From an uncultured Bacteroidota bacterium (GTDB lineage Bacteria; Bacteroidota; Bacteroidia; Chitinophagales; Chitinophagaceae), in assembly GCA_946887345.1 (NCBI GenBank), contig CAMPKR010000005.1:1-23153 (forward strand): a stretch of DNA of 23,153 nucleotides. The letters are read 5' to 3'. A model generated the notes under the pieces. That model ran no database searches and was not told the origin of the DNA. It saw only the letters and a list, made by a program, of their open reading frames with translations. The position numbers and the translations under genes were made by a program. This document shows, one piece after another, positions 15,101 to 22,722 of this stretch (positions are counted from its first letter, which is position 1; the number at the start of each line of letters is the position of its first letter).

Positions 15101-17292
15101 ACGTGGCTCAGCCCAACCAGATCGTTTTCGGAAATGGCGGCTTCTATGTGCAGAACGTAGCAATTAGCAATGCCGGTCAGCAGATAAGCGCCAACAGTCG
15201 GGCACAGCAATTCAATTCGCCAGCGGATATCGCTATAAACAACTTCATCATCGGTGACATTACACAAATATTCAGCAAAGATACCACCTTGGCCAACGGT
15301 CTGCTGAACGGGAAGGTTGCCATAGAAGCTATGCAGCCTGCGTTGAAAGCCACAGGCGACATCAATGTGCAGTATCTTTCTGTGCTTGGAGATACTGTGG
15401 GCAATCTCGCAGTGTTGGCTAATAACAAAACTGAGAATACCATCGGTCTCGATATGAAGATCACAGGCCATGAAAATGATATCGCTCTCGCCGGCAATTA
15501 TTATCCAAGGCCGGTTAATGGCAATGCGCTCGATCTTCTGCTCAACCTGCGAGCTTTAAATTTTCGTGCTTTCGAAGGCATCATGCAGCACCAGGTACGG
15601 AATAGCTCAGGCTTTATAAGGGGTGAATTAAACATAAAGGGCACTCCTGCAGCGCCTTTGTTGAACGGAGAATTGCGCACAGATAATTTGGCTACTACTA
15701 TCAGTATGCTCAATTCCCATTTCCGCATGCCTTCAGAGCGCATCACGTTCAGGGGCTCGCAGATTGAGTTCCACAATTTTAAAATGCTGGATAGTGCAGG
15801 TAATGCAGCCAGTGTTGATGGTAACGTTTATGCCAAAGACTTTGCAAATATGGAACTGGATCTTCGCGTGCGTGCGCGGGACTGGCAGGCATTGAACTCT
15901 GGCCCGAAAGACAATGACTTGTTCTACGGTAAACTCCTCCTGAATACAAATATGAATATAAGAGGTACTACTGCCAGGCCCAATATCGATGGTAGCCTTA
16001 ACATTCTTGAGGGAACAGATTTCACTCTTGTTTCGCCTGAAAAGAATCCACAGATCGTGAGCTCAGAGGGTATAGTCAGGTTTATTGATAAAGACATGCC
16101 TGGGGAGGTGTTACCGGTAATGCCCGAAAAAGACACTGTTAGGATCGGCCTGGCTCCGGGTTCCAATATCAATGTCAACCTTACAGTCGACCCCGAAGCA
16201 AAGTTTAGCTTCATTATTGATAAAGCAACGGGCGACTTTATAAACGTAAAAGGCGAAGCAACAGTTAATACCAACGTAGGTAACGATGGTGCTATTACAC
16301 TTACCGGCATGTACAAGCTTAACGATGGCGCCTACGAACTCAATTATAACCTGATAAGAAGAAGATTCAGGATAATGGAAGGAAGCACTATACTTTTTGC
16401 AGGTGATCCGCTGAAAGCGGAACTGAATGTAACCGCGATATATACAGCCAACATCCCCTCCTACGACCTGGTAGAACGGCAGATTCCCGATCCGGCTCAG
16501 TTGAACTACTACAGGCAAAGGTTGCCTTTTGACGTGCAGCTCATTCTTAAGGGTGAAATGATGCAACCCACAATTACTTTCAATATAGACCTCCCTGAAG
16601 ATAAAGTCTACCGCATGGCGCCCGACCAGCTGGAATTGGTACGCAGCAAGCTGGCCCAGGTGCGCACGGATACTTCAGAGCTCACAAAGCAGGTCTTCGC
16701 TGTGCTCCTGCTGAACCGGTTTATTTCCGACGATCCTTTCTCAGGTACGGGCGCCAATCTTGAATATACTGCCAAGCAGAGCGTCAGTCGTTTTATCGGT
16801 GAGCAGCTCAACAAGTTTGCCAGCGACTTGGTAAAGGGTGTTGAGTTGAATGTCGATCTTGCTCAATCCGAAGACTATACAACTGGTTCGCGTCGCGAGC
16901 GTACCGACCTGAGTCTTTCTGCTTCTAAGAGCTTGCTCGACGATCGCTTAAAGATTACAATTGGCAACGACTTTGAATTACAAGGTGCTCAAAGCTCAAA
17001 TAACCGCAATACTTCTTACATACCGGGCAACCTCGCTGCCGATTATAACCTGACAACAGATGGCCGCTATGTGGTACGAGCATATCGTAAATCATATGAT
17101 GAAGGAGTGCTGCAAGGCTTTATCACTGAAACAGGATTGAATTTTATTGTGAGCATGGACTACAACAGGTTTGCTCAATTATTCAGGAAAACACGTACAA
17201 GGGAAGATCGCCGGCAGAATCGGGAAGATAGGAAAAAGCAACGCGAAGCACAGGCCGGGACTTTAGCTGGCAAACAGGAAGATGGGAAATAG
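12178..17292 (+). CDS. tamB: Translocation/assembly module protein TamB (DUF490/AsmA-like)
   Basis: A 1704-residue, very long protein of the TamB/AsmA-like bridge family. One N-terminal membrane anchor (about residues 6-27, rich in Leu and Val) is followed by an AsmA-like opening (VHIGKLGYGLPRVIFLEDV) and then many repeats of short beta-strands that should form a long lipid-lined groove across the periplasm. The last ~400 residues match the TamB C-terminal (DUF490) domain, with GDFINVKGEATVNTN, GAITLTGMYKLNDGAYELNYN and a helical AVLLLNRFISDDPFSGTG region. The family serves outer-membrane protein assembly and phospholipid transport. The C-terminus ends in a Lys/Arg/Glu-rich tail and overlaps tamL by 11 bp, which implies translational coupling and a joint function with it. 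Confidence 0.92.
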   Translation: MRKALKIGLYTLGSLLLLLVLVVVLLNTPWGQDFVRKRAVAFLSEKLKTEVHIGKLGYGLPRVIFLEDVLFKDQAKDTLLAARKLRVNINMLKLISGKVEVSRLELAGVNAHIYRNAPDTVFNFGYIIDAFAGKPTEQVDDVKQANDTSSLSFNVDKLALADIRFRFDDYTGGTRFGMALDTLDLRLSKFDPIKMIFHVRNLDIAGLQTYMIRDVSYLPPQENDTTVQEPIELAIDDLKLRDISFKYDDIPGKMKMDYILGRLETKPKEIDLKNQRVNIEKLLLENTSAVIWIGPASAVPEQAEEVAEDVADSLAQGNWVVVVDDINLNAVNFKMDNDNEPRLRQGIDYAHLLVTELAFAANEVVFTGDTISGRINHLALKEQSGLDLQELKASFAYNPQGAMLQDLYLKTPRTVLQDHIEVGWPSLEALQHDPNVMRLNVNLQQSVVGIYDLLIFVPTLAEQQAIRKNRNGQLKLDAILEGFLSSLGIEKFIVSGLGNTMINVNGRLSNVADPNKLAYDLNILKLQSSRNDIAGFMPAAALESVRIPDRFGATGKLAGNILDYRTPGLTINTTDGNAFVSGSLLMSPGTNREKYDLKLRTEALNIGRILKQDTVLGVVTAGVVARGRSFNVNNMDAVVTANVQSAGIMGYNYSNISLDGKIVNKITEIFLNSEDPNARLALEAHGDLNGKYPSAVADINIDSIDLQALNLYSSELRTRGQIHIDAPELNPDYPNATLTWLNPLIVAGGSRYFTDSFTIISRPSVDSGQNIIVDFDALYARLTGRTPLTRIGDVVQEHINRHYGTLAMIDSTARSRQVAKQYSPRPDSGVSSYDLALVADVKDRPILHGILPDLEYLDTIHIEGGLNDRDLFLDATLPRVVYAGTSIENGLATIRETDSAINYDVTVDRIAQDKMEFWYARANGSMRGKTINANVSTSDTGKRQRFAVSANMEQQGDRQVVQLLPGLVLNYNTWNVAQPNQIVFGNGGFYVQNVAISNAGQQISANSRAQQFNSPADIAINNFIIGDITQIFSKDTTLANGLLNGKVAIEAMQPALKATGDINVQYLSVLGDTVGNLAVLANNKTENTIGLDMKITGHENDIALAGNYYPRPVNGNALDLLLNLRALNFRAFEGIMQHQVRNSSGFIRGELNIKGTPAAPLLNGELRTDNLATTISMLNSHFRMPSERITFRGSQIEFHNFKMLDSAGNAASVDGNVYAKDFANMELDLRVRARDWQALNSGPKDNDLFYGKLLLNTNMNIRGTTARPNIDGSLNILEGTDFTLVSPEKNPQIVSSEGIVRFIDKDMPGEVLPVMPEKDTVRIGLAPGSNINVNLTVDPEAKFSFIIDKATGDFINVKGEATVNTNVGNDGAITLTGMYKLNDGAYELNYNLIRRRFRIMEGSTILFAGDPLKAELNVTAIYTANIPSYDLVERQIPDPAQLNYYRQRLPFDVQLILKGEMMQPTITFNIDLPEDKVYRMAPDQLELVRSKLAQVRTDTSELTKQVFAVLLLNRFISDDPFSGTGANLEYTAKQSVSRFIGEQLNKFASDLVKGVELNVDLAQSEDYTTGSRRERTDLSLSASKSLLDDRLKITIGNDFELQGAQSSNNRNTSYIPGNLAADYNLTTDGRYVVRAYRKSYDEGVLQGFITETGLNFIVSMDYNRFAQLFRKTRTREDRRQNREDRKKQREAQAGTLAGKQEDGK

Positions 17293-19606
17293 AGCCGCCA
17301 TATATCTTTTGTTGTTGCTCATGCTGCTTTCTTCGGCATGCAGCAATACGCGGAAGCTACCCGCAGGAGAGTCTCTGTTCCTTGGCGGCAGCACTACAAT
17401 AACAGATAGGGAGACAGACAGGAAGCAGCGAAAAGTACTTGTAAATGACCTTAACGGTGCCATACGTCCTAAACCGAACACCAAATTACTGGGCATGCGG
17501 TTAAAACTGACTGTACACAACTATATAGGCACTAAGAAAGAAAAAGGCTTTTGGGCACGCATACGTAAGCGCTACGGGGAAGAACCTGTTCTGGCCAGTT
17601 CTGTCGATATGGATCTGAACAGGCAGATACAGACTAACGTATTGGAGAACCAGGGCTTCTTTCAGCCCCGTGTGAGTGGAGAACTCGTTACCAAACGCAA
17701 AAAGACCCGTGCCAAATTTGAGGTAAAGACAGGTCCGCAGTATTTTATAGATTCTACTTACTTCGATAATGATAGTTCCTCAACGCTCGCCGAGGACATT
17801 TATGCGCTTCGGGAAGAAACTTTATTACAGCCCGGCAAGCCATACAATCTTTCATTGATAAAAGGCGAACGCGAGCGTATAGACAGAGAGCTAAAAGAGA
17901 TAGGTTACTATTATTTCAAAGCCGACTATCTCATAATAGAAGCCGATACCACCATCGGAGAACATAAGGTCAACCTGTATGTAAAAATAAAACCTGACGA
18001 GGAGGCAGCTCCGGAAATGTATAACATTTACAACATCCGTAATGTCTATGTCTATCCTAATTTCAGGCTGCGTGGCAACAGGGAAGACACCAGTAAACAA
18101 AACGCTGTAGAATATGAGGGTTACAAGGTAGTCGATCCGCGCAAACGATTCAGGCCATCAGTTTTCACTTATACCATGCACTTCAGGCCGGGTGATGAAT
18201 ACAATCGTACCGACCAGAATACTACACTCAACAGGCTTATAAACTTGAATGTTTTCAAGTTTGTAAAGAACCGTTTTGAGCCACTCAACGACTCCCTGAT
18301 GGACGTTTACTATTATTTGACTCCTTACCCTAAAAAATCTATTCGCTTCGAACTCGGCGCTATGTCGCAAAACGATAGCCGCGTAGGTACCCAGGGTAGT
18401 CTCAGTTGGAAAAACAGAAATACATTCAGAGGGGCTGAGGAACTTACCATCAGGCTCAACGGTGGCTACGAAGTTCAATATGGAGGAAACAGGAATGCCA
18501 ATCCCGAGGCCACCAGCGGAAGGAGCCGCCGCCCTGATATTTATGAAGCGGGTATTGAAACAAGCCTTTCTTTCCCCCGGATACTGTTGCCCTTTTTCGA
18601 TCCCCGTGTGAATGGTGCCTTCATTCCGCGTACGTTCGTCAAATTAGGTTTTGGTTTCGAATCGCAATCCAACCTCTTGAGCATCCTTTCCTACAAGGCC
18701 TCATATGGCTACAACTGGAAAGAAGACATCAGGCGGGAGCATCAGCTCTATCCCGTCAATGTTACTTATGTGCAGACCGATACTCTTGGACGCGAAAATC
18801 TGAACTTATACTACGGCAACCTCATTTTCAATGGTCTCATCTTCGGGCCCACTTACCAGTTCAACTATTCCACCCAGGTTGGCCCGCCGAACCTGAATGA
18901 TTTTTATTTCTCCGGCCTCATTGATTATTCCGGCAATTTGGTCGGACTGGTACAAAAAGCAGACTACGAAACCAATCCTAAGGAGATAGCAGGCGCTCAC
19001 TACGCGCAATACATGAAATACCTGGCTGACTTCCGTTACTATCGTCGCGTATCGGAGCATCCGGTAAATCCTTCAAGAAATACTACCTGGGCCAACAGGG
19101 TAATCCTGGGCTTCGGCCTGCCTTATGGAAATTCAAGGCAGATGCCTAACGTAAAGCAGTTCTTCAGCGGTGGTAACAGCAGTTTGCGTGGTTTCAGGTC
19201 TCGTCTGGTGGGCCCGGGTACTTTTCATGACTCCACAGGCAATTTGATCCAAACACTGGGTGATATTAAGCTGGAGATGAATACTGAGCTGCGTTTCAAT
19301 ATCTGGAACTTTGTTAACGGTGCTGTCTTTGCCGACTATGGTAATATCTGGCTATATAGAGACAATCCTGAGCTGCCGGGAGCAAAATTCACAAAGAACT
19401 TTTACAACGAACTGGCGGTAGACGCCGGATTCGGCCTTCGTTTCGATTTCCAGATATTGGTGCTCCGCCTCGATCTTGCCATGCCGCTTCGTAAGCCATG
19501 GCTGCCTGAGGGGCAACGCTGGGTATTCAACCAGGTCAACTTCGGCGACGCTGCATGGCGGGGCCAAAACCTCATACTCAATCTCGCCATAGGATATCCA
19601 TTCTGA
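17282..19606 (+). CDS. tamL: TamL, lipoprotein-type TamA/BamA-family outer-membrane protein
   Basis: A 774-residue Omp85-family protein. The N-terminus MGNRAAIYLLLLLMLLSSAC has a lipobox-like end with C20 as the probable acylated residue; the lipid anchor is the feature that separates Bacteroidota TamL from proteobacterial TamA. Residues ~60-340 hold POTRA-like modules (for example NLSLIKGERERIDRELKEIGYYYF and the segment starting RFRPSVFTYTMHF). The C-terminal half is a 16-strand barrel. The L6 loop motif SSLRGFRSR is at about 633-641 (RGF at 636-638), and the chain ends in Phe (ILNLAIGYPF), the barrel assembly signal. Its ATG lies inside the end of tamB. The partner is TamB, which reaches it from the inner membrane. 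Confidence 0.92.
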   Translation: MGNRAAIYLLLLLMLLSSACSNTRKLPAGESLFLGGSTTITDRETDRKQRKVLVNDLNGAIRPKPNTKLLGMRLKLTVHNYIGTKKEKGFWARIRKRYGEEPVLASSVDMDLNRQIQTNVLENQGFFQPRVSGELVTKRKKTRAKFEVKTGPQYFIDSTYFDNDSSSTLAEDIYALREETLLQPGKPYNLSLIKGERERIDRELKEIGYYYFKADYLIIEADTTIGEHKVNLYVKIKPDEEAAPEMYNIYNIRNVYVYPNFRLRGNREDTSKQNAVEYEGYKVVDPRKRFRPSVFTYTMHFRPGDEYNRTDQNTTLNRLINLNVFKFVKNRFEPLNDSLMDVYYYLTPYPKKSIRFELGAMSQNDSRVGTQGSLSWKNRNTFRGAEELTIRLNGGYEVQYGGNRNANPEATSGRSRRPDIYEAGIETSLSFPRILLPFFDPRVNGAFIPRTFVKLGFGFESQSNLLSILSYKASYGYNWKEDIRREHQLYPVNVTYVQTDTLGRENLNLYYGNLIFNGLIFGPTYQFNYSTQVGPPNLNDFYFSGLIDYSGNLVGLVQKADYETNPKEIAGAHYAQYMKYLADFRYYRRVSEHPVNPSRNTTWANRVILGFGLPYGNSRQMPNVKQFFSGGNSSLRGFRSRLVGPGTFHDSTGNLIQTLGDIKLEMNTELRFNIWNFVNGAVFADYGNIWLYRDNPELPGAKFTKNFYNELAVDAGFGLRFDFQILVLRLDLAMPLRKPWLPEGQRWVFNQVNFGDAAWRGQNLILNLAIGYPF

Positions 19607-19692
19607 TACTTATCTCCGGGAGTATAGCGTCTGCACGGATTTTGGCCGTCAGTGCCCGTCACAAGAACATGGCCTGTCACCTTGGGTGACGC

Positions 19693-19720
19693 GATAAAGG
19701 CGGGAGAACCCGCCTTTATC
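19693..19720. terminator. Bidirectional terminator hairpin after tamL
   Basis: GATAAAGGCGGG (19693-19704) and CCCGCCTTTATC (19709-19720) form a perfect 12-bp stem with the tetraloop AGAA, in the gap between the convergent tamL and secreted-protein genes. A smaller dyad, GTCACC-TTG-GGTGAC (19676-19690), lies just upstream. The U-tract is weak in both directions. Confidence 0.7.
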
Positions 19721-19769
19721 ATTAACCTATGAAAAAAACAACAACTATTTTATTTTTAAATCAAGCATT

Positions 19770-20327
19770 TTATTGTTGAGTGGCAGTGTACACTACTGAA
19801 GTAGTATAAGTGCCTGCGGGGTAAGTAAAGCCAGGCTCCGCCTTATACTGTATAGAGAACAGCTGGTTAGAACCATAAGTACCGTTGGTGATCAGGTTCT
19901 GATCTGTTGCAGTCAGGGTAGCGTATGCGGTACCGGAGAAAGGTGAAGCGATAGAACCACCTGTAGAGTTGGCAGTAACCATCAGTTTCAGAACACCACT
20001 CACCGGCATTGTAGTACCTGTGGTATAAGAACCTGAATAAGTAAAGTTAGTAGCGTTCGCTTTAACAGCCACATCGAAAGCAAGGTTCGACTGAACTTTC
20101 AGCTGCTGTGCAGTAGAAGTTACACCGTTGGCGTAATCAGATACAGTAGAGAAAGGCAGGGTAACTGCACCACCTGTATTAGTACCTGATCCTGTAAAAG
20201 TGATCGCGATGGCGTTAGATAGTGTTAAGCTAACTGATTGTGAAGCTGTAGCAGAAGCGTTCTGCGCGTTTACTGCTACTGAGAAGCTTACGATAGCTAT
20301 TGCGATAAGAATAATTACTTTTTTCAT
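19770..20327 (-). CDS. Small secreted beta-rich surface protein
   Basis: A 185-residue protein with the signal peptide MKKVIILIAIAIVSFSVAVNA (1-21) and a mature chain starting QNASA. The mature part is poor in charged residues and rich in Thr, Ser, Ala, Gly and Asn, with alternating beta-strands (VSLTLSNAIAITFTG, LAFDVAVKANATNFTYSG, VSGVLKLMVTAN) and an ending PAGTYTTSVVYTATQQ that resembles the last strand of fimbrial, spore-coat-U or WxL-like beta-sandwich domains. I assign no specific function; a structural surface or matrix protein is an inference. The ATG at 20327 fits the signal peptide; an upstream in-frame extension (to 20495) would run through the promoter and is rejected. It has a -33/-7 pair and an A/C-rich leader, and seems well expressed. 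Confidence 0.8.
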   Translation of the reverse strand: MKKVIILIAIAIVSFSVAVNAQNASATASQSVSLTLSNAIAITFTGSGTNTGGAVTLPFSTVSDYANGVTSTAQQLKVQSNLAFDVAVKANATNFTYSGSYTTGTTMPVSGVLKLMVTANSTGGSIASPFSGTAYATLTATDQNLITNGTYGSNQLFSIQYKAEPGFTYPAGTYTTSVVYTATQQ

Positions 20328-20399
20328 TTTGTTTGTTTTTGTTTGTTTGTCTGTTTGTTCGTTGACACAAAGATGGGGGTATGAAAGGCCCGTTTCAAA
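20328..20399 (-). promoter_or_regulatory. Promoter and A/C-rich leader of the secreted-protein gene
   Basis: On the minus strand, TTTG (complement of 20396-20399), 20 nt, then CATCTTTG (complement of 20368-20375) matches the Bacteroidota -33/-7 layout with one deviation. About 35-40 nt of leader follows, made largely of AAC/ACAAA units with no Shine-Dalgarno, a type of unstructured A-rich leader linked to efficient initiation in this phylum. Confidence 0.6.
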
Positions 20400-20453
20400 A
20401 TTTTCAGCCCCGTTTAACCCCCTGTTAGGAACTGCATAACAGCCAATTAACAA

Positions 20454-20481
20454 ATGAAAAAAGCGCCCGATTGAGCGCTTT
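20454..20481 (-). terminator. Intrinsic terminator of the flavin reductase gene
   Basis: Read on the minus strand, AAAGCGC, loop TCAATCGG, GCGCTTT, then further T residues (TTTTTT in all), a classical hairpin plus U-tract. It lies about 80 nt after the flavin reductase stop and before the promoter of the next minus-strand gene. Confidence 0.75.
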
Positions 20482-20530
20482 GTTAATAATAGCAATACTT
20501 TCAGTCAGGCAAGCCCGGTCAATCCGTTAA

Positions 20531-20560
20531 TCCCCGCAAATCCCCGCAAATCCCTTCAAA
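20531..20560. repeat. Three tandem 10-bp units after the flavin reductase gene
   Basis: TCCCCGCAAA (20531-20540), TCCCCGCAAA (20541-20550) and the variant TCCCTTCAAA (20551-20560) stand head to tail, immediately beside the stop codon of the flavin reductase gene and inside its 3' untranslated region. Confidence 0.7.
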
Positions 20561-20561
20561 T

Positions 20562-21443
20562 TTACTCTCCCGACAGCAACACCTGCCAGGCCTTCTCTAC
20601 ATTCCCGTTATCCAATAGTTCTTTGGCGTAGAGGTGCAAGGCCTGCCTGCGGGTAACATTATCTTCGCCGTATTCCTTTATTATCTGGGAGAGGCGGTCA
20701 TCATACAGCACTTCATCTACTATAGGTATGGAAGCGGTGTTGCCCAGCATGCCAAGGTTATTGCCGGTAAGCACCGGGCTCCTGCGTATCCATTCGGGCA
20801 GGGCATCTATACCTATGCCCAGTTCCAGGTTGGGCTTGTTTACCTCAAATACCGCTGCTCCGGAAGCTCTGCAGTAATAATCTGCGCCCATTCTGGCCAC
20901 CAGGTCAATTTTATGTGGGTCTATTTTGCCGTTCTCGTCCAGCACGTGGTCATCTACGTGCATACATACCATCTCGCAAACGATCAGGTTACCTGCGCCA
21001 CCTTCATTCCCTGTTTCTATTATCTGTAGCACCTTGCATTCCAGTTGCACAGGCGACTCTTTTACCCTGAAGGGCTTCACCATATCCGAAGGCAGCATAG
21101 TAAACCCTGCCTTTTCGAATTCATTGACGCCCCTGGCATATTCACAACTGGCCAGGTTCATTTGCTGAACGATATTGTAGCTCACGACATTTATTACTAC
21201 TTCCTTGGTAGCATATACGTTTTCCAGGGTATGCTTTATGCTATTATCCCTTACCCTGCGTGCAGGAGAAAATATCAGGATCGGTGGTTTGCTGCCGAAA
21301 ACATTAAAAAAGCTGAACGGTGACAAATTGGGCTTGCCCTCACTATCTATAGTGCTGGCAAAGCAGATAGGCCTCGGGGCTATAGAGCCCAAAAGATAGC
21401 CATGGAGCAAAGCTGTCTTTATCTCGCCGGGTATTATTCTCAT
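20562..21443 (-). CDS. Flavin reductase-like FMN-binding protein
   Basis: A 293-residue soluble protein. The FMN-binding split-barrel domain of the flavin-reductase type occupies the first ~200 residues: LLGSIAPRPICFASTIDSEGKPNLSPFSFFNVFGSKPP (about 17-54) is the family's opening, followed by VYATKEVVINVVSY and a Cys-Glu-Tyr region near 105. Members bind FMN and are NAD(P)H-dependent flavin reductases or flavin-using oxidoreductases of unknown substrate. The C-terminal ~90 residues (from about 200) are helical and less conserved. The ATG at 21443 is chosen over an upstream one at 21470, because the family starts with the IPGEI segment and a -7-like sequence (TTATTTTG) lies 5 nt upstream. It is a single-gene transcript with its own terminator. 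Confidence 0.9.
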   Translation of the reverse strand: MRIIPGEIKTALLHGYLLGSIAPRPICFASTIDSEGKPNLSPFSFFNVFGSKPPILIFSPARRVRDNSIKHTLENVYATKEVVINVVSYNIVQQMNLASCEYARGVNEFEKAGFTMLPSDMVKPFRVKESPVQLECKVLQIIETGNEGGAGNLIVCEMVCMHVDDHVLDENGKIDPHKIDLVARMGADYYCRASGAAVFEVNKPNLELGIGIDALPEWIRRSPVLTGNNLGMLGNTASIPIVDEVLYDDRLSQIIKEYGEDNVTRRQALHLYAKELLDNGNVEKAWQVLLSGE

Positions 21444-21545
21444 GCCTGCAAAATAACGGACTATGGCCAATATTGCTCAAAAAATGTGCTTTGGCATTGT
21501 TTTTATCCCTTATTAATAAAATTGTTGATTAAAAACCGACTGGTT

Positions 21546-21779
21546 ATGAAAACGAAACTGATGAGCATAGCGAACAAATGGCTGTTACTGGTGGTACTAA
21601 TGTTTACCAACTTTATCACATGGGCACAGGAAGAAGGCGGAAGCATTGTTACTAAACAAACTACCTCTACTACACGTGAATGGTATACATCTCCCTGGGC
21701 ATGGGTAATAGGTGCTGCAGTATTTATCTTGCTATTTGCTGCTATCATCCGCGGCGGCGACAGGAGAACAGATGCTTAA
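21546..21779 (+). CDS. Small exported membrane protein of unknown function
   Basis: A 77-residue protein. The N-terminal hydrophobic segment with an Ala-Gln ending (MKTKLMSIANKWLLLVVLMFT, then NFITWAQ) looks like a signal peptide cleaved before QEEGG. A polar linker follows (about 34-50: GGSIVTKQTTSTTREWY), then one membrane helix, SPWAWVIGAAVFILLFAAII (about 50-69), and the short tail RGGDRRTDA. No family name is recognised; the layout suggests a small anchored protein with a short extracytoplasmic part. The ATG at 21546 is chosen because an earlier in-frame ATG (21402) would start in the reverse-strand flavin reductase gene. A TAAAATTG box (21517-21524) with TTG 17 nt before it may be the promoter. 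A perfect hairpin follows 26 bp after the stop. Confidence 0.75.
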   Translation: MKTKLMSIANKWLLLVVLMFTNFITWAQEEGGSIVTKQTTSTTREWYTSPWAWVIGAAVFILLFAAIIRGGDRRTDA

Positions 21780-21805
21780 AGCCATTAAAAAGAACTCATA
21801 AAACG

Positions 21806-21835
21806 ACCGAAGCGCACTCAAAAGTGCGCTTCGGT
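21806..21835 (+). terminator. 13-bp perfect hairpin after the small membrane-protein gene
   Basis: ACCGAAGCGCACT (21806-21818) and AGTGCGCTTCGGT (21823-21835) are exact reverse complements around the loop CAAA. The stem is long and GC-rich; no strong U-tract follows. The gap to the next gene (to 22005) shows one more weak dyad (21956-21982) and nothing else. Confidence 0.65.
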
Positions 21836-22005
21836 GCCGTTTACCTATAGTCTACTCCTATGCCCTTAATATCTTTTCAGAATTTAAGGCAATACAAATG
21901 TAATAACTGATTTTACCCAAGTGAAACACATTCCGACGAACTGGGAACAATGTATGCTAAAACGGTATAATGCCTGTTTAGCTTAAAAGCCATACTAACC
22001 AGCGG

Positions 22006-22500
22006 TTAAAACTTGATCGGTACCGATACCCTCGTCTGGTCCCATTCCATTACCATAGCGTCGGCCTTTACGGTAATAGTGAACTTCTCCACTACTTCCT
22101 TTGTAGACCCGGAGGGCACCGTTACATGCAGCACGTCATTCCCTTTTATTTTCTCATAATCGTAGGCACCCCACTGCTCCAGCTTACTGTTCAGTATTAC
22201 CTCCCATTCCTTCTCGCGTGGTATAGTATATAAGGTGTACTTACCTGCTTTTACCGGTTTGCCGCCGAAGGTACCATCCTTCTTAAAGGTGATCACCGTG
22301 GCCTCATTCGCTCCCGTACGCCATACCTGGCCATATGGCTCAAGTCCTCCAAAGACTACACGTCCCCGCTTGGATGGCTGACCATAGTCTACCGACACAT
22401 TACCATGCCCTGCAGTAGCCCTGGGGCTTAGGACATTTTGCCCCAACACCGACGGGACAAGAAGTATAGTCGCAAGTAAAAGCGCAATCAAATGTTTCAT
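22006..22500 (-). CDS. DUF2911 domain-containing exported protein
   Basis: A 164-residue protein with a signal peptide (about residues 1-20, MKHLIALLLATILLVPSVLG, then Q). The rest is a DUF2911 domain. The family pattern is plain: LSPRATAGHGNVSVDYGQPSKRGR (24-47), FGGLEPYGQVWRTGANEAT (50-68), where the WRTGANEAT block is the strongest signature, FGGKPVKAGKYTLYTIP (78-94) and EWEVILN (98-104). The biochemical role of DUF2911 is unknown. The -7-like TATATTTA on the minus strand (complement of 22523-22530) lies 22 nt upstream of the ATG. The gene is divergent from the DUF4394 gene and not obviously linked to the neighbours. Confidence 0.9.
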   Translation of the reverse strand: MKHLIALLLATILLVPSVLGQNVLSPRATAGHGNVSVDYGQPSKRGRVVFGGLEPYGQVWRTGANEATVITFKKDGTFGGKPVKAGKYTLYTIPREKEWEVILNSKLEQWGAYDYEKIKGNDVLHVTVPSGSTKEVVEKFTITVKADAMVMEWDQTRVSVPIKF

Positions 22501-22722
22501 ATAGCTACTTTCTTATTCTTCTTAAATATAAGTCATTTTTTATTGGCTGCATACATAGCACAGTATAAATGAATAGTATCAGCACTCATTAGTAAATCAA
22601 TTTTGGTGCCGATGATCTGCCGGTAAAAAGTATTACTTCGCCTGTTTGTTAATGTTCTCTTAATACCCCTCTCAAAGGCACAGATTTTTAACACTTCTCC
22701 AATAGGATCACAAGAAAAATGA

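Noticed and set aside
15022..15471. Minus-strand open frame of 149 codons inside tamB
   Set aside because: It is a shadow of the long tamB frame, with Cys/His-rich composition and no recognisable domain.
19676..19690. Small dyad GTCACC-TTG-GGTGAC before the tamL terminator
   Set aside because: The 6-bp stem with a 3-nt loop has no T-run and is next to a much stronger hairpin, so it is not called separately.
22016..22027. 12-bp palindrome ATCGGTACCGAT
   Set aside because: It lies in the coding end of the DUF2911 gene and can arise from codon choice; nothing links it to regulation.
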